From Coniella vitis (Eukaryota > Ascomycota > Sordariomycetes > Diaporthales > Schizoparmaceae): a DNA stretch of 64,000 nucleotides. Both the position numbers and the translations under genes were made by a program. This document shows, piece by piece, positions 46,501 through 56,891 of this stretch. Every line of letters begins with the position of its first letter. Positions within the stretch are counted from its first letter, which is position 1. The notes under the pieces were generated by a model. That model was not told the origin of the DNA. It did not search any database and saw only the letters and a program-made list of their open reading frames with translations. The stretch covers positions 3,162,001 through 3,226,000 of the forward strand of contig WUJK01000002.1 in assembly GCA_011317545.1 (NCBI GenBank), in the 5' to 3' direction.

Positions 46501-48450
46501 ACATGTCGATCACCCCACGATGGATTTGTTTTGGGGGAAATGGAAAATGGCAATTGCACAGGTCCATCACTTTGGCCAAAAGGCAAACCCAACCAGCCCG
46601 CCTTGCCCCCCCCCCCCTTTTGCCTCCGACGTTCCCTTTCCAAAACTTGCTTCCTTACTTCGTTTTTTTGTCTTGCGTTTTATTAGTATGGTCACTTTTC
46701 TTCACATGTTGGCAATTTGTCCGTCAGTGTGGCGTTTGGTTTAAGGTACGTTGTAGATTTGCCCACTGCCACCGTCATCAATGGTCATTTTCCCATACTA
46801 TGTACCCACCCACACGTATGCACTGCACTGTACCTGTACATGAAATGGATGCTGCTGAACGCTTTCAGAAGAAGTCAGAAGAGATACCCACAACCGGTAA
46901 GGCTTTGCGAACAAATGCTGCAACTTATGCGCCGAAATGAACAAAAGGAAATCTTTGTGAGGAAGAACACCAGCTATGAATCTTTTGCCTCTTGTAGACC
47001 GTGGCTTACTGCCATCTCTGAGCGAGACAAATGCGGTTACTATTCACTTACTATCCTTGTATTGCTCTTGTTACATGCAGTGCGCAACCAGAAAGAATGA
47101 GCCGGTACATAGTAAGCATACTAATATAATCAAACCTGCTTTCTGCCAGGGCGGGCTATGGCAAACCCCCTCGGACCGCCGCAGAGGCAAGACAAGGCCA
47201 AACGTCATTGCGAACCAGGGGAAAGGGTCAGTTTGTGCGGTCATAATACTATGTAGAAAAACATAGACAAAGGGGGCGCCCTGAGACCGAGTCAGGCCCT
47301 GTCAAAACCAGTCAGTCCCAAAGCCAGTCCAGTGGTGAGGCGTAGAAGAAACAGCCATAAAGCGAACAGTGACACGATTTATAGGGCACGATGACGATGC
47401 TGGCTGTTTGGTTATCAGAGTGATGAAAACAGCAAGAATGGAATTGTTGAGCGACCAAGTCTCCTGCCACTGGCCTTGTATGAATTACATCAAAGTTATG
47501 ATTTCCGAGGGGGGGAAACCCATCATCAACTCGCTCCATGTACTGTACTTGGCCCAAATACTCAACCACCATCCATGAATCATTGACTAGTAGTTATTAT
47601 GGTTTACTTGCAGCTCTGATTTTTCTTGTTGCTCAGGTACATGTATACGGCGGACCTGTCAGAAATCACTAGCGAGGCTTTTCCTACCACACTTTACATA
47701 GTAGCGCTGCCAACCTGCCAACCAACCAAGTTACGCCGTTAACATGCTCGCTTTTTCCTTCTGTTTCCGCCTCGATCAGCAACGAGTTAGTCACCCAGCC
47801 AGTCTCTTGGCCCTTTCCTTTCTCTAGTTCCAACGGCGCGGCCGATAGGCCAGCAGAGAGTCGGGCCAACAAACCGAAAAGCATCCAACAAATCACAGAT
47901 TCACGCACTTTGTGACAGCCCTTTTGTGCCTGGGTCTCGAGTGAGCGTACCGTGACATTCCTAGTATCCCATGACAAGTGGAGAGGCAAGAGACAAGCAG
48001 AGACAATCACCCAAAAAAGAAGCAGGCCATCTGACATTGGCTTCAGGGCTCTTGGCCCGTGACTTGTACTGGCTGACTGTCTGTGTCGGCGAAAAGCAGG
48101 CAAATGATTTCCTGATTGAGGCAGCCGACCAGGACCAAGTAGAGGGCCTAATTTCTCACCGAAAACGTTGGCAGTAGAAACAAATAAGAAGCCTGCGGCT
48201 GACAAGACGGCAAAAGGCAAGGCAAGGCAGACATCCTGTTTGAGCCTCATCGCCCGAGCACAGCCGCGTACAAAAACAAGAGACAGGCAATGCTGAAAGT
48301 ATACTAAATACAGATTTCACTCGAGTCTTTCTGGTGTTCCCCGCTGCGAGATTGGGCCCCACTACATCCATTGATAGGCGCAGTCTTGAAGCTGGAGGCG
48401 GCGTCCTGGATCGTCATCATTGTCATTTCCTTGCCCACTCAGCCCTACTC

Positions 48451-48501
48451 GATGCGATACGATACGCTACGATTCGCTTCGGCACGATTCGACACGATAC
48501 G
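48451..48501. repeat. Degenerate CGATA/CGATTCG tandem repeat
   Basis: A run of related 5-mers (GATAC, GATTCG, GACACG) in which CGAT recurs every five or ten bases over about 50 bp. Confidence 0.7.
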
Positions 48502-48933
48502 GACCGGATCATTGCATATGGCAGACCGTGGCCCGGAACTTTCAAGAAGACTCGCCAGCAACGTGCAGTTGTTTCGTTTGTGCCTGTCAACTTCAGCAGC
48601 CTCTTGAACTACACACGCAGCTAGGCAAGATTTAAAGCCAGCCACGCACTCGGGCCGATCTGTCTGTCGTTGGCACTGATTCTTGCTGTTCTGGCTGGGC
48701 CGCGAATCGTGTCAATCCCATCCGATCCATCCATCCAGTCCTCTCAGCCAGCCATCTCCTCTGCTTCTCTGTTGCATCCGTGTGCCAATCCATCCATCCA
48801 TCCGTCGGCGCATCCCAGTCACCGCCTGGTCTCGACCACAAACGTGCTTCACACCGACACGGCTTCTCCTTTTGTTCTGCAGCCCAGAGAACAGCCAGCA
48901 TCTTTCAGATTGATTGTCCACCAGCTTCAGCTC

Positions 48934-48954
48934 CAGCTGCAGCAGCTGCAGCTG
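48934..48954. promoter_or_regulatory. Cluster of three CAGCTG E-boxes
   Basis: CAGCTG at 48934, 48943 and 48949, three palindromic E-boxes in 21 bp, about 1.3 kb upstream of the 93-aa His-rich gene. Fungal bHLH factors bind E-boxes, but usually CACGTG or CATGTG types, so a regulatory role is speculative. Confidence 0.3.
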
Positions 48955-50227
48955 CCAGCGCAACGAACAATACCATCCCAAACAGGCCAGTGACAAAGAG
49001 AGGCCGAAGGGTGCAGCCATCCATCCCTCCCCCGCGGGCCTCGCAAAGCACACCAGCCAGCAGCCAGCCGGCCACACGCCAAAAGAAAGGCCGCAGCTGA
49101 GCAAGCCCCGCCTATTCACAGCCGCGGGGCCGCCAGACGGGCCTCTGTGGGCCATTGGACAGGCGGTCTTTCTTCCCCACACCCGCGGTCCGCCTTGTTG
49201 GCTTGTTATTTGATTTCCTCGTCCTCAACCGAACAACACGGCTCGGACTTGCACACACCCGCGCCTGGTTCGCCTCCCCAAGTGCTGACTGTGGGCTTGC
49301 AGCTCATCTGCTAGGCACTGACGGGCCCCGAGTCATCCAGGCTGCATAGTACGTATACGACGCGGCACGGCACTGCTACATAGTGTCATAGTAGTATATC
49401 TTGCTGGGCTTTCCCCCGAGAACGGACCTGCTTTCCTGTGGCTGCACCCTGCTGTCCCGCTTCCCTTACTTGCTCTGCACCTGGGCAAAGATCGTCAGCC
49501 ACCAGAAGCACAACAGCACATCCTATCCTGGCTGGCCACCACCAACAAAGACAACAATACAAACAACCAGAAACAAAAAGACGAGGTACACCAAACCCCA
49601 ACGCGGACAAACATCCAAGAACAAGGAACTGCTTCTCATTGTCGTCAGCCCGAGTGTGGGAAACTCTTTGTTGGCCCCCTGACTTGCCAGGCTGCTTGCT
49701 GCCATCGAGCCCCCCCCCCCCTGGAACCAACCCTACCAACCCCCCGAACCTTCACCCCCAGGCCCCCCCTGAGGCGAGTCCCCACAGAGCACAGAGCTCA
49801 GCAGTGCCTCTTTGCTTAGCAGCCCCAGGGCTCTACAACCCTGGCTTACCCCACACTCTGGCCTCTTAGGGAGCCCCCATCCCACAGCTCCACCAGCGCA
49901 CCAGCGAACCCGCAACCCGGCCGCTAAAAAACAGAAAAAGGAAGGCCCTGCATTGCTGCTGCCTCGGCACTCCCACCCACCACACACAACCCAGCCCTTG
50001 GCCATTTTCTCTCCTTCGCCCTGACCGGAGCACAATAATACACCAGCCTCGCCCTCTGATTCTCCGTGTTTTGTTTTGTTATTCCGGTTCCATTCTCGGT
50101 CCTGCTTCTTTTGGGGTTTCCAACACACCTATAGCACTACAGCCAGTACCACCCAAGCAAGCAAACAACAAACAACACGCAACACCATCACCACCGACTC
50201 GCTCTCCCCCAGGATCGACCCGCCACA

Positions 50228-50509
50228 ATGTCTTCGCAACAAGCTTCGCGCGACCACTCGTGGTCCTCCACCAGCTCCCACTACCAGCAGTACATGGTCG
50301 TTATACCCATCGAGGACGAGGACCTGACCTTTGGCGGCAAGTCTCTGTCGACCTGGTATGAAGAAGACCACCGCCAGTACAGCGACGAGAGCCTCACCAG
50401 CCCAGACGAGCGCGGCCGTTCCCGCCATCGGCCGTACGAGCTTGCCGCCCACCACCACCACCACCACGGGCACTCGCACAAACATCACAAAAACTCGAAT
50501 CAGAAGTGA
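50228..50509 (+). CDS. Small His-rich protein of unknown function
   Basis: A 93-aa single exon with an excellent start context (GCCACAATG) and strong C/G-ending codons, in a region otherwise without coding signal. I do not recognise a named family. It has a Ser-rich N-terminus, a well-ordered central block (VVIPIEDEDLTFGGKSLSTWYEEDHR) that looks like the conserved core, a charged Ser/Arg part, and a C-terminal His/Lys run (HHHHHHGHSHKHH). It has no signal peptide or membrane segment, so it is probably cytosolic or nuclear. The upstream 1.5 kb is C/A-rich, as for a long 5' leader. The His run could bind metals (inference). Confidence 0.65.
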   Translation: MSSQQASRDHSWSSTSSHYQQYMVVIPIEDEDLTFGGKSLSTWYEEDHRQYSDESLTSPDERGRSRHRPYELAAHHHHHHGHSHKHHKNSNQK

Positions 50510-52630
50510 TATAAAAAGAAAAGGAAAGGCAAACGAAACTGAAAAATAAACCCAAAAAAAACAACAACCTCAACCTGCTTTTACCTGCCAACCCAAAAAA
50601 CGACAGCACCCCCGACGCCCAAAGAAGCACGTCAAGAAGCCACAATAAGGGATACCCGACAATAAAAGACGGGAAGACGAAGCGATCCACCCGAGAAAGA
50701 CTGCCAATCGGACCCGATTTGTGCCCAAAGTTTATCCCCCTCCTTCTTGATGTGCTGCACGGCAATCTATCCTGCCCCGATCTACGTTACACCCGGGGTC
50801 TCATTTATGCAAGTCTGGGACAGGGGGGCTGGCGGGGATGTGTCTCTGTCACGGCCAGACGACGCTACCTCCCCGCGCGTTGGCACGAATATTGAACGTG
50901 GTGCCCATACCAGCGACTCTTTTTCGCGACGCGACACGGCACGGACGGTGCAGCACAACACGGCGGGGGCTGGACACGAACACGTTTACGTCGAGGTGTG
51001 CTATACAACAGCCACCGAACAACCAGCCACTGCTTCAACAGCAACCTAATCCACGACAATAAGGAAGAAAAAAAGGCAGCAGTCATTATCCCAACCAGGG
51101 AACAACACCAGAGACATTTAGACCATAAACCATAGAGAGGGACCGAGAGTTTTTTTGCACAACCAAACACGCTACAGCGATACCTTTAATGCCCATGGAC
51201 GAGAGGCGGAGCCCCTCCCGTTCGTCCAATCCCTCCTGCCCTCCAAGTGAGGAACGCAGGAAGGGCGGCTTTTCCCATTTCAGCATTCTGTGGCGTTTTC
51301 ATATTCCCATTTCCCACCATTGAACGGCGTCCTCGCACCAATCTTAAAGTGGCTGGATCTACATCAGCACGGCGTTCTTGTGCAAATAATCTTTGCCCTT
51401 TCTTTTTGCGAGATACCTCATCATCTTGAAATTCTTGAAGCGATTGCGTTGGTTTTTATTTTTTTGTTCTTTGGCTTTGTTATCGCTCAAGAATCGGGTA
51501 GCTTTTGCTTTGAACCAACCCTATACCACCATTGCGTTAGACTTTCTTTCTGTTTGTGCTTTTGTTTTTGGCTTTCTGTCGCTCTCGCTCGCCCTTGTTG
51601 CGATGAAATTGTTGATATCCAGGCTCGTTGCGGTTCTCGTCTGTGCCAGGCTGTTGGACGGGACGCGACAGTGGACTCGGGATACTGTGTGTCGGGTGGG
51701 CATGATGTGGGTGCGGTGAGGGATGCAGGATAATCTGACATTGTAATGAAAATCAAATTCTCAAGACGCTTTTTACGGTCTGTACCTTGGTGCAATTCTT
51801 TATTTTTTACGCTTCTTGTGTGACGTGTTTGCAAGCGTAACTTGACTTGACCGACTTTGATCAATCAAGCTTGGCGTCTGAAATGGTTTGGCTAGCTCGA
51901 CAGGTCCGTCTCGTGCGATAGTTGAAGGCAAGTAGAGTCCTCTAGTGGGAAATCTTTGTGTTATCTTTCAAGAGGGCGCTGTGGCTTTGTTTATCATATA
52001 TATATATACATATGATAGAAATCCCATGTCCATCTCTATCAAACGGCTTAATGTCTATACTCTACTTTTCTATATACGTGATGAGTTGGTTGTAAGTGGA
52101 GGAATTTGAAACCACTGATCCGTCTAGTTCGTAGTGGTAGTTACGTTGACTTGTAGATAGGGTTTCAAGGGCTCAGTGAGGCAATGTTGATTAATTAATA
52201 GTGAGTTTCAACAAATATATCAAAGTATTCTTATTCTCAAATATTGCGTATCTTTAAAAAAGCTGAATTGTCTTTATAGTTGATTTATATATATATATAT
52301 ATATAATATATAAACTCTCTGGAAATGATGATTTGTCGTCAGAGAATGTCTGCAAGTTTGCTCCCAGCGGTGATATTGCCCACATGTTATGTGAGGTAAA
52401 AAAAACCCTGAGTACGATACCTGCTCCAGGTCTCCTCTCAATATATTCACTCGGCCGCTCTTTCGTGACTCGTCTGGCGACTTGAAGATCCAATCGTAAT
52501 GTATTCATTCATGGATTATCATTTATTACGTATATTTCTTTTTTTTTCTTCTATATATATGTATATATATATATATATATAACCGCTGTATTCTCCCAAA
52601 GTCAAGTCTAATTCCGCTTGCCCACCTGTG
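50510..52630. other. Intergenic region
   Basis: 2.1 kb between the small His-rich gene (+) and the N-acetyltransferase (-), which converge. The right half is AT-rich with (TA)n runs (about 52004, 52287 and 52550-52580). The frame at 51290-51733 has no recognisable motif. No gene called. Confidence 0.5.
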
Positions 52631-53977
52631 TCAACCCCTGATCTCTGTCTTGTACCCTCGAATGCCCTGCTGCGCCTCCTCACTGAGCACAATGCCAAAA
52701 TACTCCTTCAGCACCTGGACGCGATCCTCCTCTGTCGTGCACACCGTCACCAGCTCCGTCTTGCCCCCCATGTTCCGCTTCACCGTCGCATCCGCAAGCA
52801 TAACCTTTCCCGTGATCCTCACAAGCCTAGCGGGGTCGGTCTCATCGCCATTCACCACTGCCTCCTCCTCCTCCCCCCGGATAAACTTGACCCCCAGGAC
52901 CTGAAACGTCTGAAAGCTCGTCGGCGCGGTCGACACCCACCAGTTACAGTACGCCAGGTCCCACAGACTCGCCTCGGCCTCGCCAAAGGCATAGTACGTG
53001 TTCCAGGCGGCGGCGTCGTCGTTTGAGGAGGCATTGCGATACTCGTAGAACCAGACCGGGTTCGTCTCGGGCCGGACGGTGCCGGGCAAGAAGCCCTTGC
53101 GCAGGCGGACTTGCTGCGGGCCGAGATTGGCGACGATTTCGGGCTCGTCGTCGTCGTTGTGGCCCGGGGAGGAGGGCGGCGAGAGGCGTAAGGGCCAGAT
53201 GGGGCCGTCTCCGCCGAAGCCTACGTCCGAGTTCCAGATTGTGCCGTCTTGGAGGAGGATGAGGATGACGACTGGGGAATGTTGATTAGTTTTTGGTGGT
53301 TTTGGAGAATGTACTACTTCTTTTTCTCGTCTCTTTTTTCTTTTCTTTTCTTCCTTTCTTTCTTTCTTTTTTTTTTTAAAAAAAAAAGAAACATAAGAAA
53401 CATAGAAGAGAAGAATACTAGATGAAGGGAAAAACGGAAAAAGAGAGAAAAAAAAAAAAAAAAACTCACCATGGCATGGGCCCACAAAGGGTCCAGCAGG
53501 CACACGAGTATGATGGTCGCGTATGCGGATGCGCGCTGAACTCGGATACGCCGTGAAGCCAAGGGCGCGCAGCACAAAGAGGAAAAAGATGTTGTTCTCG
53601 AAGCAGAAGCCGCCGCGGCCGCGGCTCCTGGTGGTGGTGGTGGTGGTGGTGGTGGTGTTGTTGTGTGGGCCGGCAAAGTCGGGCAGGAACTTGTCGTAGA
53701 TGGCTTGGGGGTCGATGGAGTTGCTGTGGGCGGCATTGTAGTGCAGACTCAGGTTCTCATAGGGGATGCTTGTGATCTGGCACCGGTGGAGGACCTTGAG
53801 GAAGGTGGCGTCGCGCGGGTGGCTGAGGGGCAGTGGGAAGGCAATGTGCTGGAGATAATGCGCCATCTGGGCGGCGCTGTAGCCCGGCGTGGCTGCTGCT
53901 GCTGCTGCTGCTGCTGCTGTGACTGGGCCTGGAGGGGGCGGTTCTGGGTGTGCCACGCCGTTGCTCTGGGTAGCCAT
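52631..53977 (-). CDS. Arylamine N-acetyltransferase
   Basis: Exons 53977-53470 and 53271-52631. The 198-nt intron begins GTGAGT and ends CCCCAG, giving 382 aa. NATs move an acetyl or other acyl group from CoA to arylamines and hydrazines through a Cys-His-Asp triad. The triad is visible: C125 in RGGFCFENN, H169 just before the intron, and D185 in SDVGFGG. PYENLSLHY near residue 73 is another family hallmark. The C-terminal part contains FNCW-like CNWWVSTAPTSFQTF and the acyl-CoA loop region. The protein is longer than typical 290-330 aa NATs because of a poly-Ala N-terminus (GCT repeat) and a poly-Thr run before the catalytic Cys. Fungal NATs often detoxify aromatic amines such as benzoxazolinone breakdown products. 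The intron is stop-free, so an unspliced reading gives 448 aa; splicing is preferred because it joins H169 to VVILILLQDG. Confidence 0.88.
   Translation of the reverse strand: MATQSNGVAHPEPPPPGPVTAAAAAAAAATPGYSAAQMAHYLQHIAFPLPLSHPRDATFLKVLHRCQITSIPYENLSLHYNAAHSNSIDPQAIYDKFLPDFAGPHNNTTTTTTTTTRSRGRGGFCFENNIFFLFVLRALGFTAYPSSARIRIRDHHTRVPAGPFVGPCHGEFFFFFFSLFPFFPSSSILLFYVSYVSFFFKKKKKERKEEKKRKKRREKEVVHSPKPPKTNQHSPVVILILLQDGTIWNSDVGFGGDGPIWPLRLSPPSSPGHNDDDEPEIVANLGPQQVRLRKGFLPGTVRPETNPVWFYEYRNASSNDDAAAWNTYYAFGEAEASLWDLAYCNWWVSTAPTSFQTFQVLGVKFIRGEEEEAVVNGDETDPARLVRITGKVMLADATVKRNMGGKTELVTVCTTEEDRVQVLKEYFGIVLSEEAQQGIRGYKTEIRG
53892..53919. repeat. In-frame GCT repeat encoding poly-Ala in NAT
   Basis: Nine or so GCT/GCN triplets (read on the minus strand as GCA/GCC codons for Ala) in the N-terminal region of the N-acetyltransferase. 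Confidence 0.9.
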
Positions 53978-54799
53978 TTTGCGTGTTGGTTTTTGGGAGG
54001 GGTGAACTGGGAGAGATGAGACTCGGTGATATAGACTCTGTTCTCTCTTTCCATATGTGAAGAAGCAGGCTGGACTGGCGGTTTTGTAGACGAGTGAAGT
54101 TCCAAAAGCCGTCGATGTCGTGATCGGTAAAGAGTCATACTGCCCTGCGAACCGGAATGTCTAACTTAGTCAGCGTATGCTGCCAGCCAAATACTATAGT
54201 CGCCTCTTGAGTCACTCACTACATTCAGCGTCGAAGGACCGTGTATACTGAGTCTTGGAACCGGGGATCGCATAAGGGACAAATGCCTCTGGTATAATTT
54301 GGTCGGAGATGGCTGCTCTGCGCATGGTAGCAGTGTATGGCCTGGTGGTTGATTGAACAAAGTGCTGACTTGAACCCCCAGTCAAACCTTGCTATAATGT
54401 GCTAACGCTGTGTACAGAGCCTATTCTGTATATAATATATTGATGGTGGCTCAAAGACCAAGCAATCCTAAGTATTCCACTTGTCCTTACTTGGTTCTGG
54501 CCCGGGAGTTGTGAAATTTGTCCTTGGTCTCTCCTCCTCTAACATATTATATCTTGCCGTTGCCGTTGGTGACGACGAATGCAAAAGGTTCCATGACATC
54601 GCTACGGCGCTGTTGCTTGTTGGCGCCACGGAACGACTCGCATGTTTGCTTTATGAATGGGTTCATCAGCGACCTAAACAGGAATATGTTCAAAATGCAA
54701 ACGACAACTTGGTCTCATAGCTAGAGTGGACCTTGCGAGCCCCCAAAACGCGCAATACGGATTCTCGACCCAGTCCTGCTTGAACTCATATCCTTGATC
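53978..54799. other. Intergenic region
   Basis: 0.8 kb upstream of the N-acetyltransferase, up to the end of the SET-domain gene. Short frames on + (54481-54720) have no recognisable character. Nothing called. Confidence 0.5.
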
Positions 54800-56434
54800 C
54801 TACTCCTGCATGGCTTCCGGCTGCCAGTCGGGCGCCAGCGTTGCGATGGCGTTCTCCAAGACCGCTTTGAGCTGCGCCCGGTACTCCATGGCCATTTCTT
54901 GGTTGCGAGTCTGCGGCTCAACCTCCACAAGCACCTCGTTTCCATCCTCATCCACACCAGCGCCGGGGTCCGTGTCGCAGAGCTTGTCGTACTCCATGCC
55001 CACTTTACCCAGTAGCACTTGTTTCACCTGGTCCACCACCTGCGCGACCTCCACAGGGAGTGACACGGAGGCGTCCAGAATCCGGCGCAGGCACGCCAGC
55101 TCCTGGGGGCGCGCATCTCCGGAAGGAGCCGCGTCTTCCCTCTGCGACAAGGTCTTGCTCACAAATGACGCTTTGTTCTCAGGCCCCACCACCGCCAGGC
55201 ACAAATCCCAGACCAACGCGTCCTGGACATGCGCAAACTCGGGTCGCAGGGCAAAGTCCGCATCCCTCGCCGCCACCATCTGCCGCGACGCGCCGACCAA
55301 GGAGCTCGGGTGGGTGATGGGCCGCAGGGAGACGACAAAATCCTGTGCAGCGCCGGCAGGTCCCGCCGGGCCCTGCGCCATGCGGCCCGCACCGCCGCCG
55401 CCCGCTTTGGTGCGCAGGTGGAAGTAGTCGTTGTGGAGCCCGTCGGTCTCTGGGAGGGTGAAGCCGTAGGACAGGAACAGCTCGCTGTTTGTCTTTTTGC
55501 CGTAGCTGTTGAAGACCTGTTCCCCCGGTTGATATGTGTCGAAGCTGTGGAAGTGGCATGTCTGTGCGTCTTTGTCTGCATTGTCGGCGGACCAGCGTAC
55601 TTGCGCACGGGGACAGTGGTTGATGATGTCAAAGACGGGAAGAAGGATGCTGAAGTCGTCGATGGCTACCTCTCTGCTGCCCTCGTCTGTTGTTGTTGTT
55701 GTTGTTGTGGTTGTCTCGAGCTGCTGTCCTGCCAGCGGTTGTTCGACCAGGCCATGCAAATCGCGCAGCGCCTTAGGAACCACAAGTGAAGGGCGGAAAC
55801 TGCGGCTTGCAAACATGCTAAATGCCCAATTGTGCAGTGTTCGCGTGTAGTCTTGCCAGTTGGGCCAGTGGGCGTCCTTGAGGATCCTGCGGGCTTGTTT
55901 GAATTCCTGGGCAAGCTGCTCGCGGATCTGCGCGGCTGCGATGCCTGTGTTTGTGCCCTCGAGGAAGACCGCGTCGTCTTCGGGCCAAAAGGGCGGCAGG
56001 CTCCACGACGAGAAAACGTCGGGCTGTGGAAGAGTGGCGATGTAAGGGTGCCAGAAAGAGGAGCCGCCGGCGAGGTACTCTCGCATGAGGACGAAGCGGC
56101 CTAGGACGTGTGGAGGAAGGGCGTGGAAGGCTGGTGGAAAGACGGGCTCCTCTGCTGAATTGGAAACGCCATCAGCGCCGACGTTTGAGAGGGGTCGACC
56201 GGTGCGGGCGTTGAGGTAGGAAAGACTGGTGCTTAAAGCACATGAAAGGACCTCGTCGCCGGGCTTGAAGGCGTGTGCATTGGGGTTGTTGTCTTGTCGC
56301 AGCTCTGGCTTGACGCGCACAGAGAAGCCTGTCATATCGTCCTTGTACACCTCGAGGGCGGGATGGAGGGAAGTGCCGTGTGCGGACGCCCAGGACAGGA
56401 GCGTGTGGAAGCGCTCTTGGTCCGCTCCTCTCAT
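54800..56434 (-). CDS. SET-domain lysine methyltransferase, SETD3/SETD6/RLSMT-like
   Basis: A single exon of 544 aa from the ATG at 56434 (context ATCACAATG); the open frame upstream only adds a poly-Lys stretch from a poly-A tract. The layout is that of the non-histone SET family (Rubisco LSMT, SETD3/6, yeast Rkm): N-terminal GFSVRVKPELRQ strand region, a long helical insert, then DIINHCPRAQ (the N-H motif of the AdoMet site), YQPGEQVFNSYGKKTNSELFLSYGF (the conserved SET C-terminal motif), and a helical substrate-binding domain after residue 350. Such enzymes methylate lysines on ribosomal or other proteins. The insert has a poly-Thr run from a (GTT)n repeat. It is 457 bp downstream of the DUF6604 gene on the same strand. 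The substrate is unknown. Confidence 0.85.
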   Translation of the reverse strand: MRGADQERFHTLLSWASAHGTSLHPALEVYKDDMTGFSVRVKPELRQDNNPNAHAFKPGDEVLSCALSTSLSYLNARTGRPLSNVGADGVSNSAEEPVFPPAFHALPPHVLGRFVLMREYLAGGSSFWHPYIATLPQPDVFSSWSLPPFWPEDDAVFLEGTNTGIAAAQIREQLAQEFKQARRILKDAHWPNWQDYTRTLHNWAFSMFASRSFRPSLVVPKALRDLHGLVEQPLAGQQLETTTTTTTTTDEGSREVAIDDFSILLPVFDIINHCPRAQVRWSADNADKDAQTCHFHSFDTYQPGEQVFNSYGKKTNSELFLSYGFTLPETDGLHNDYFHLRTKAGGGGAGRMAQGPAGPAGAAQDFVVSLRPITHPSSLVGASRQMVAARDADFALRPEFAHVQDALVWDLCLAVVGPENKASFVSKTLSQREDAAPSGDARPQELACLRRILDASVSLPVEVAQVVDQVKQVLLGKVGMEYDKLCDTDPGAGVDEDGNEVLVEVEPQTRNQEMAMEYRAQLKAVLENAIATLAPDWQPEAMQE

Positions 56435-56891
56435 TGTGATCTTGGTTTTTTTTTTTTTTTTTTTCTTCACCCGCGCTGGGCAGGCGTTGGTTTAATGATC
56501 GTGGCGAATTTTTGGAGGTTTTGCGGTATGTCTAGGTGTCCTCGAACAGATGAGTGAAATGCACGAGAGATTTGTTGTATATGTTGACGTTTTTGACTGA
56601 ACGTTCTGGTTGGCATCTTGGTTTGACGTTGTGGGATATCCAGGGCGATCGTACTTTTCCACGAGAGGGTTAGGGTCAGAGTGGGATGGGCAAACCAAGG
56701 GGGCAGATCAAGCCTCAGGATTGTGTGCAATAAATACCCTCGAAGGCCTGAGTGAATGCTACTCCTTGGTTGCGTTATAGAAATCGTGGTCTGCTTTTGG
56801 GTTGTGCGTAGTGGTAACAATCACCCATTGCAAATGTCTTGGGAGATATTTGTATGTTGGCTTGATAAAACCACAACTTACAGGTAGCAAC
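56435..56891. other. Intergenic region between two minus-strand genes
   Basis: 457 bp with a poly-T tract of about 18 bp (poly-A in transcript sense) just upstream of the SET gene ATG. No gene. Confidence 0.55.

Larger units (their letters stand above)
36696..50227. other. 13.5-kb region with no supportable gene
   Basis: GC is moderate, with many homopolymer tracts: poly-C/G at about 41186-41199, 41988-41997, 43984-43995, 46606-46618 and 49710-49721, plus poly-A/T of 10-13 bp. No frame shows protein motifs, GC-ending codon bias or believable splice structure; the longest (47684-48250 on -, 44982-45542 on +) look random. I found no tRNA or rRNA. It is not RIP-mutated. Named sub-features are the 10-bp tandem repeat at 37431, a CGATA-type degenerate repeat at 48451, CCAT repeats near 48725-48805, and an E-box cluster at 48934. 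Genes at both ends are transcribed away from it. Confidence 0.5.

Noticed and set aside
47684..48250. 188-aa minus-strand frame in the gene desert
   Set aside because: No recognisable motif, signal or codon bias, and no splice context. It may be random; kept as non-coding.
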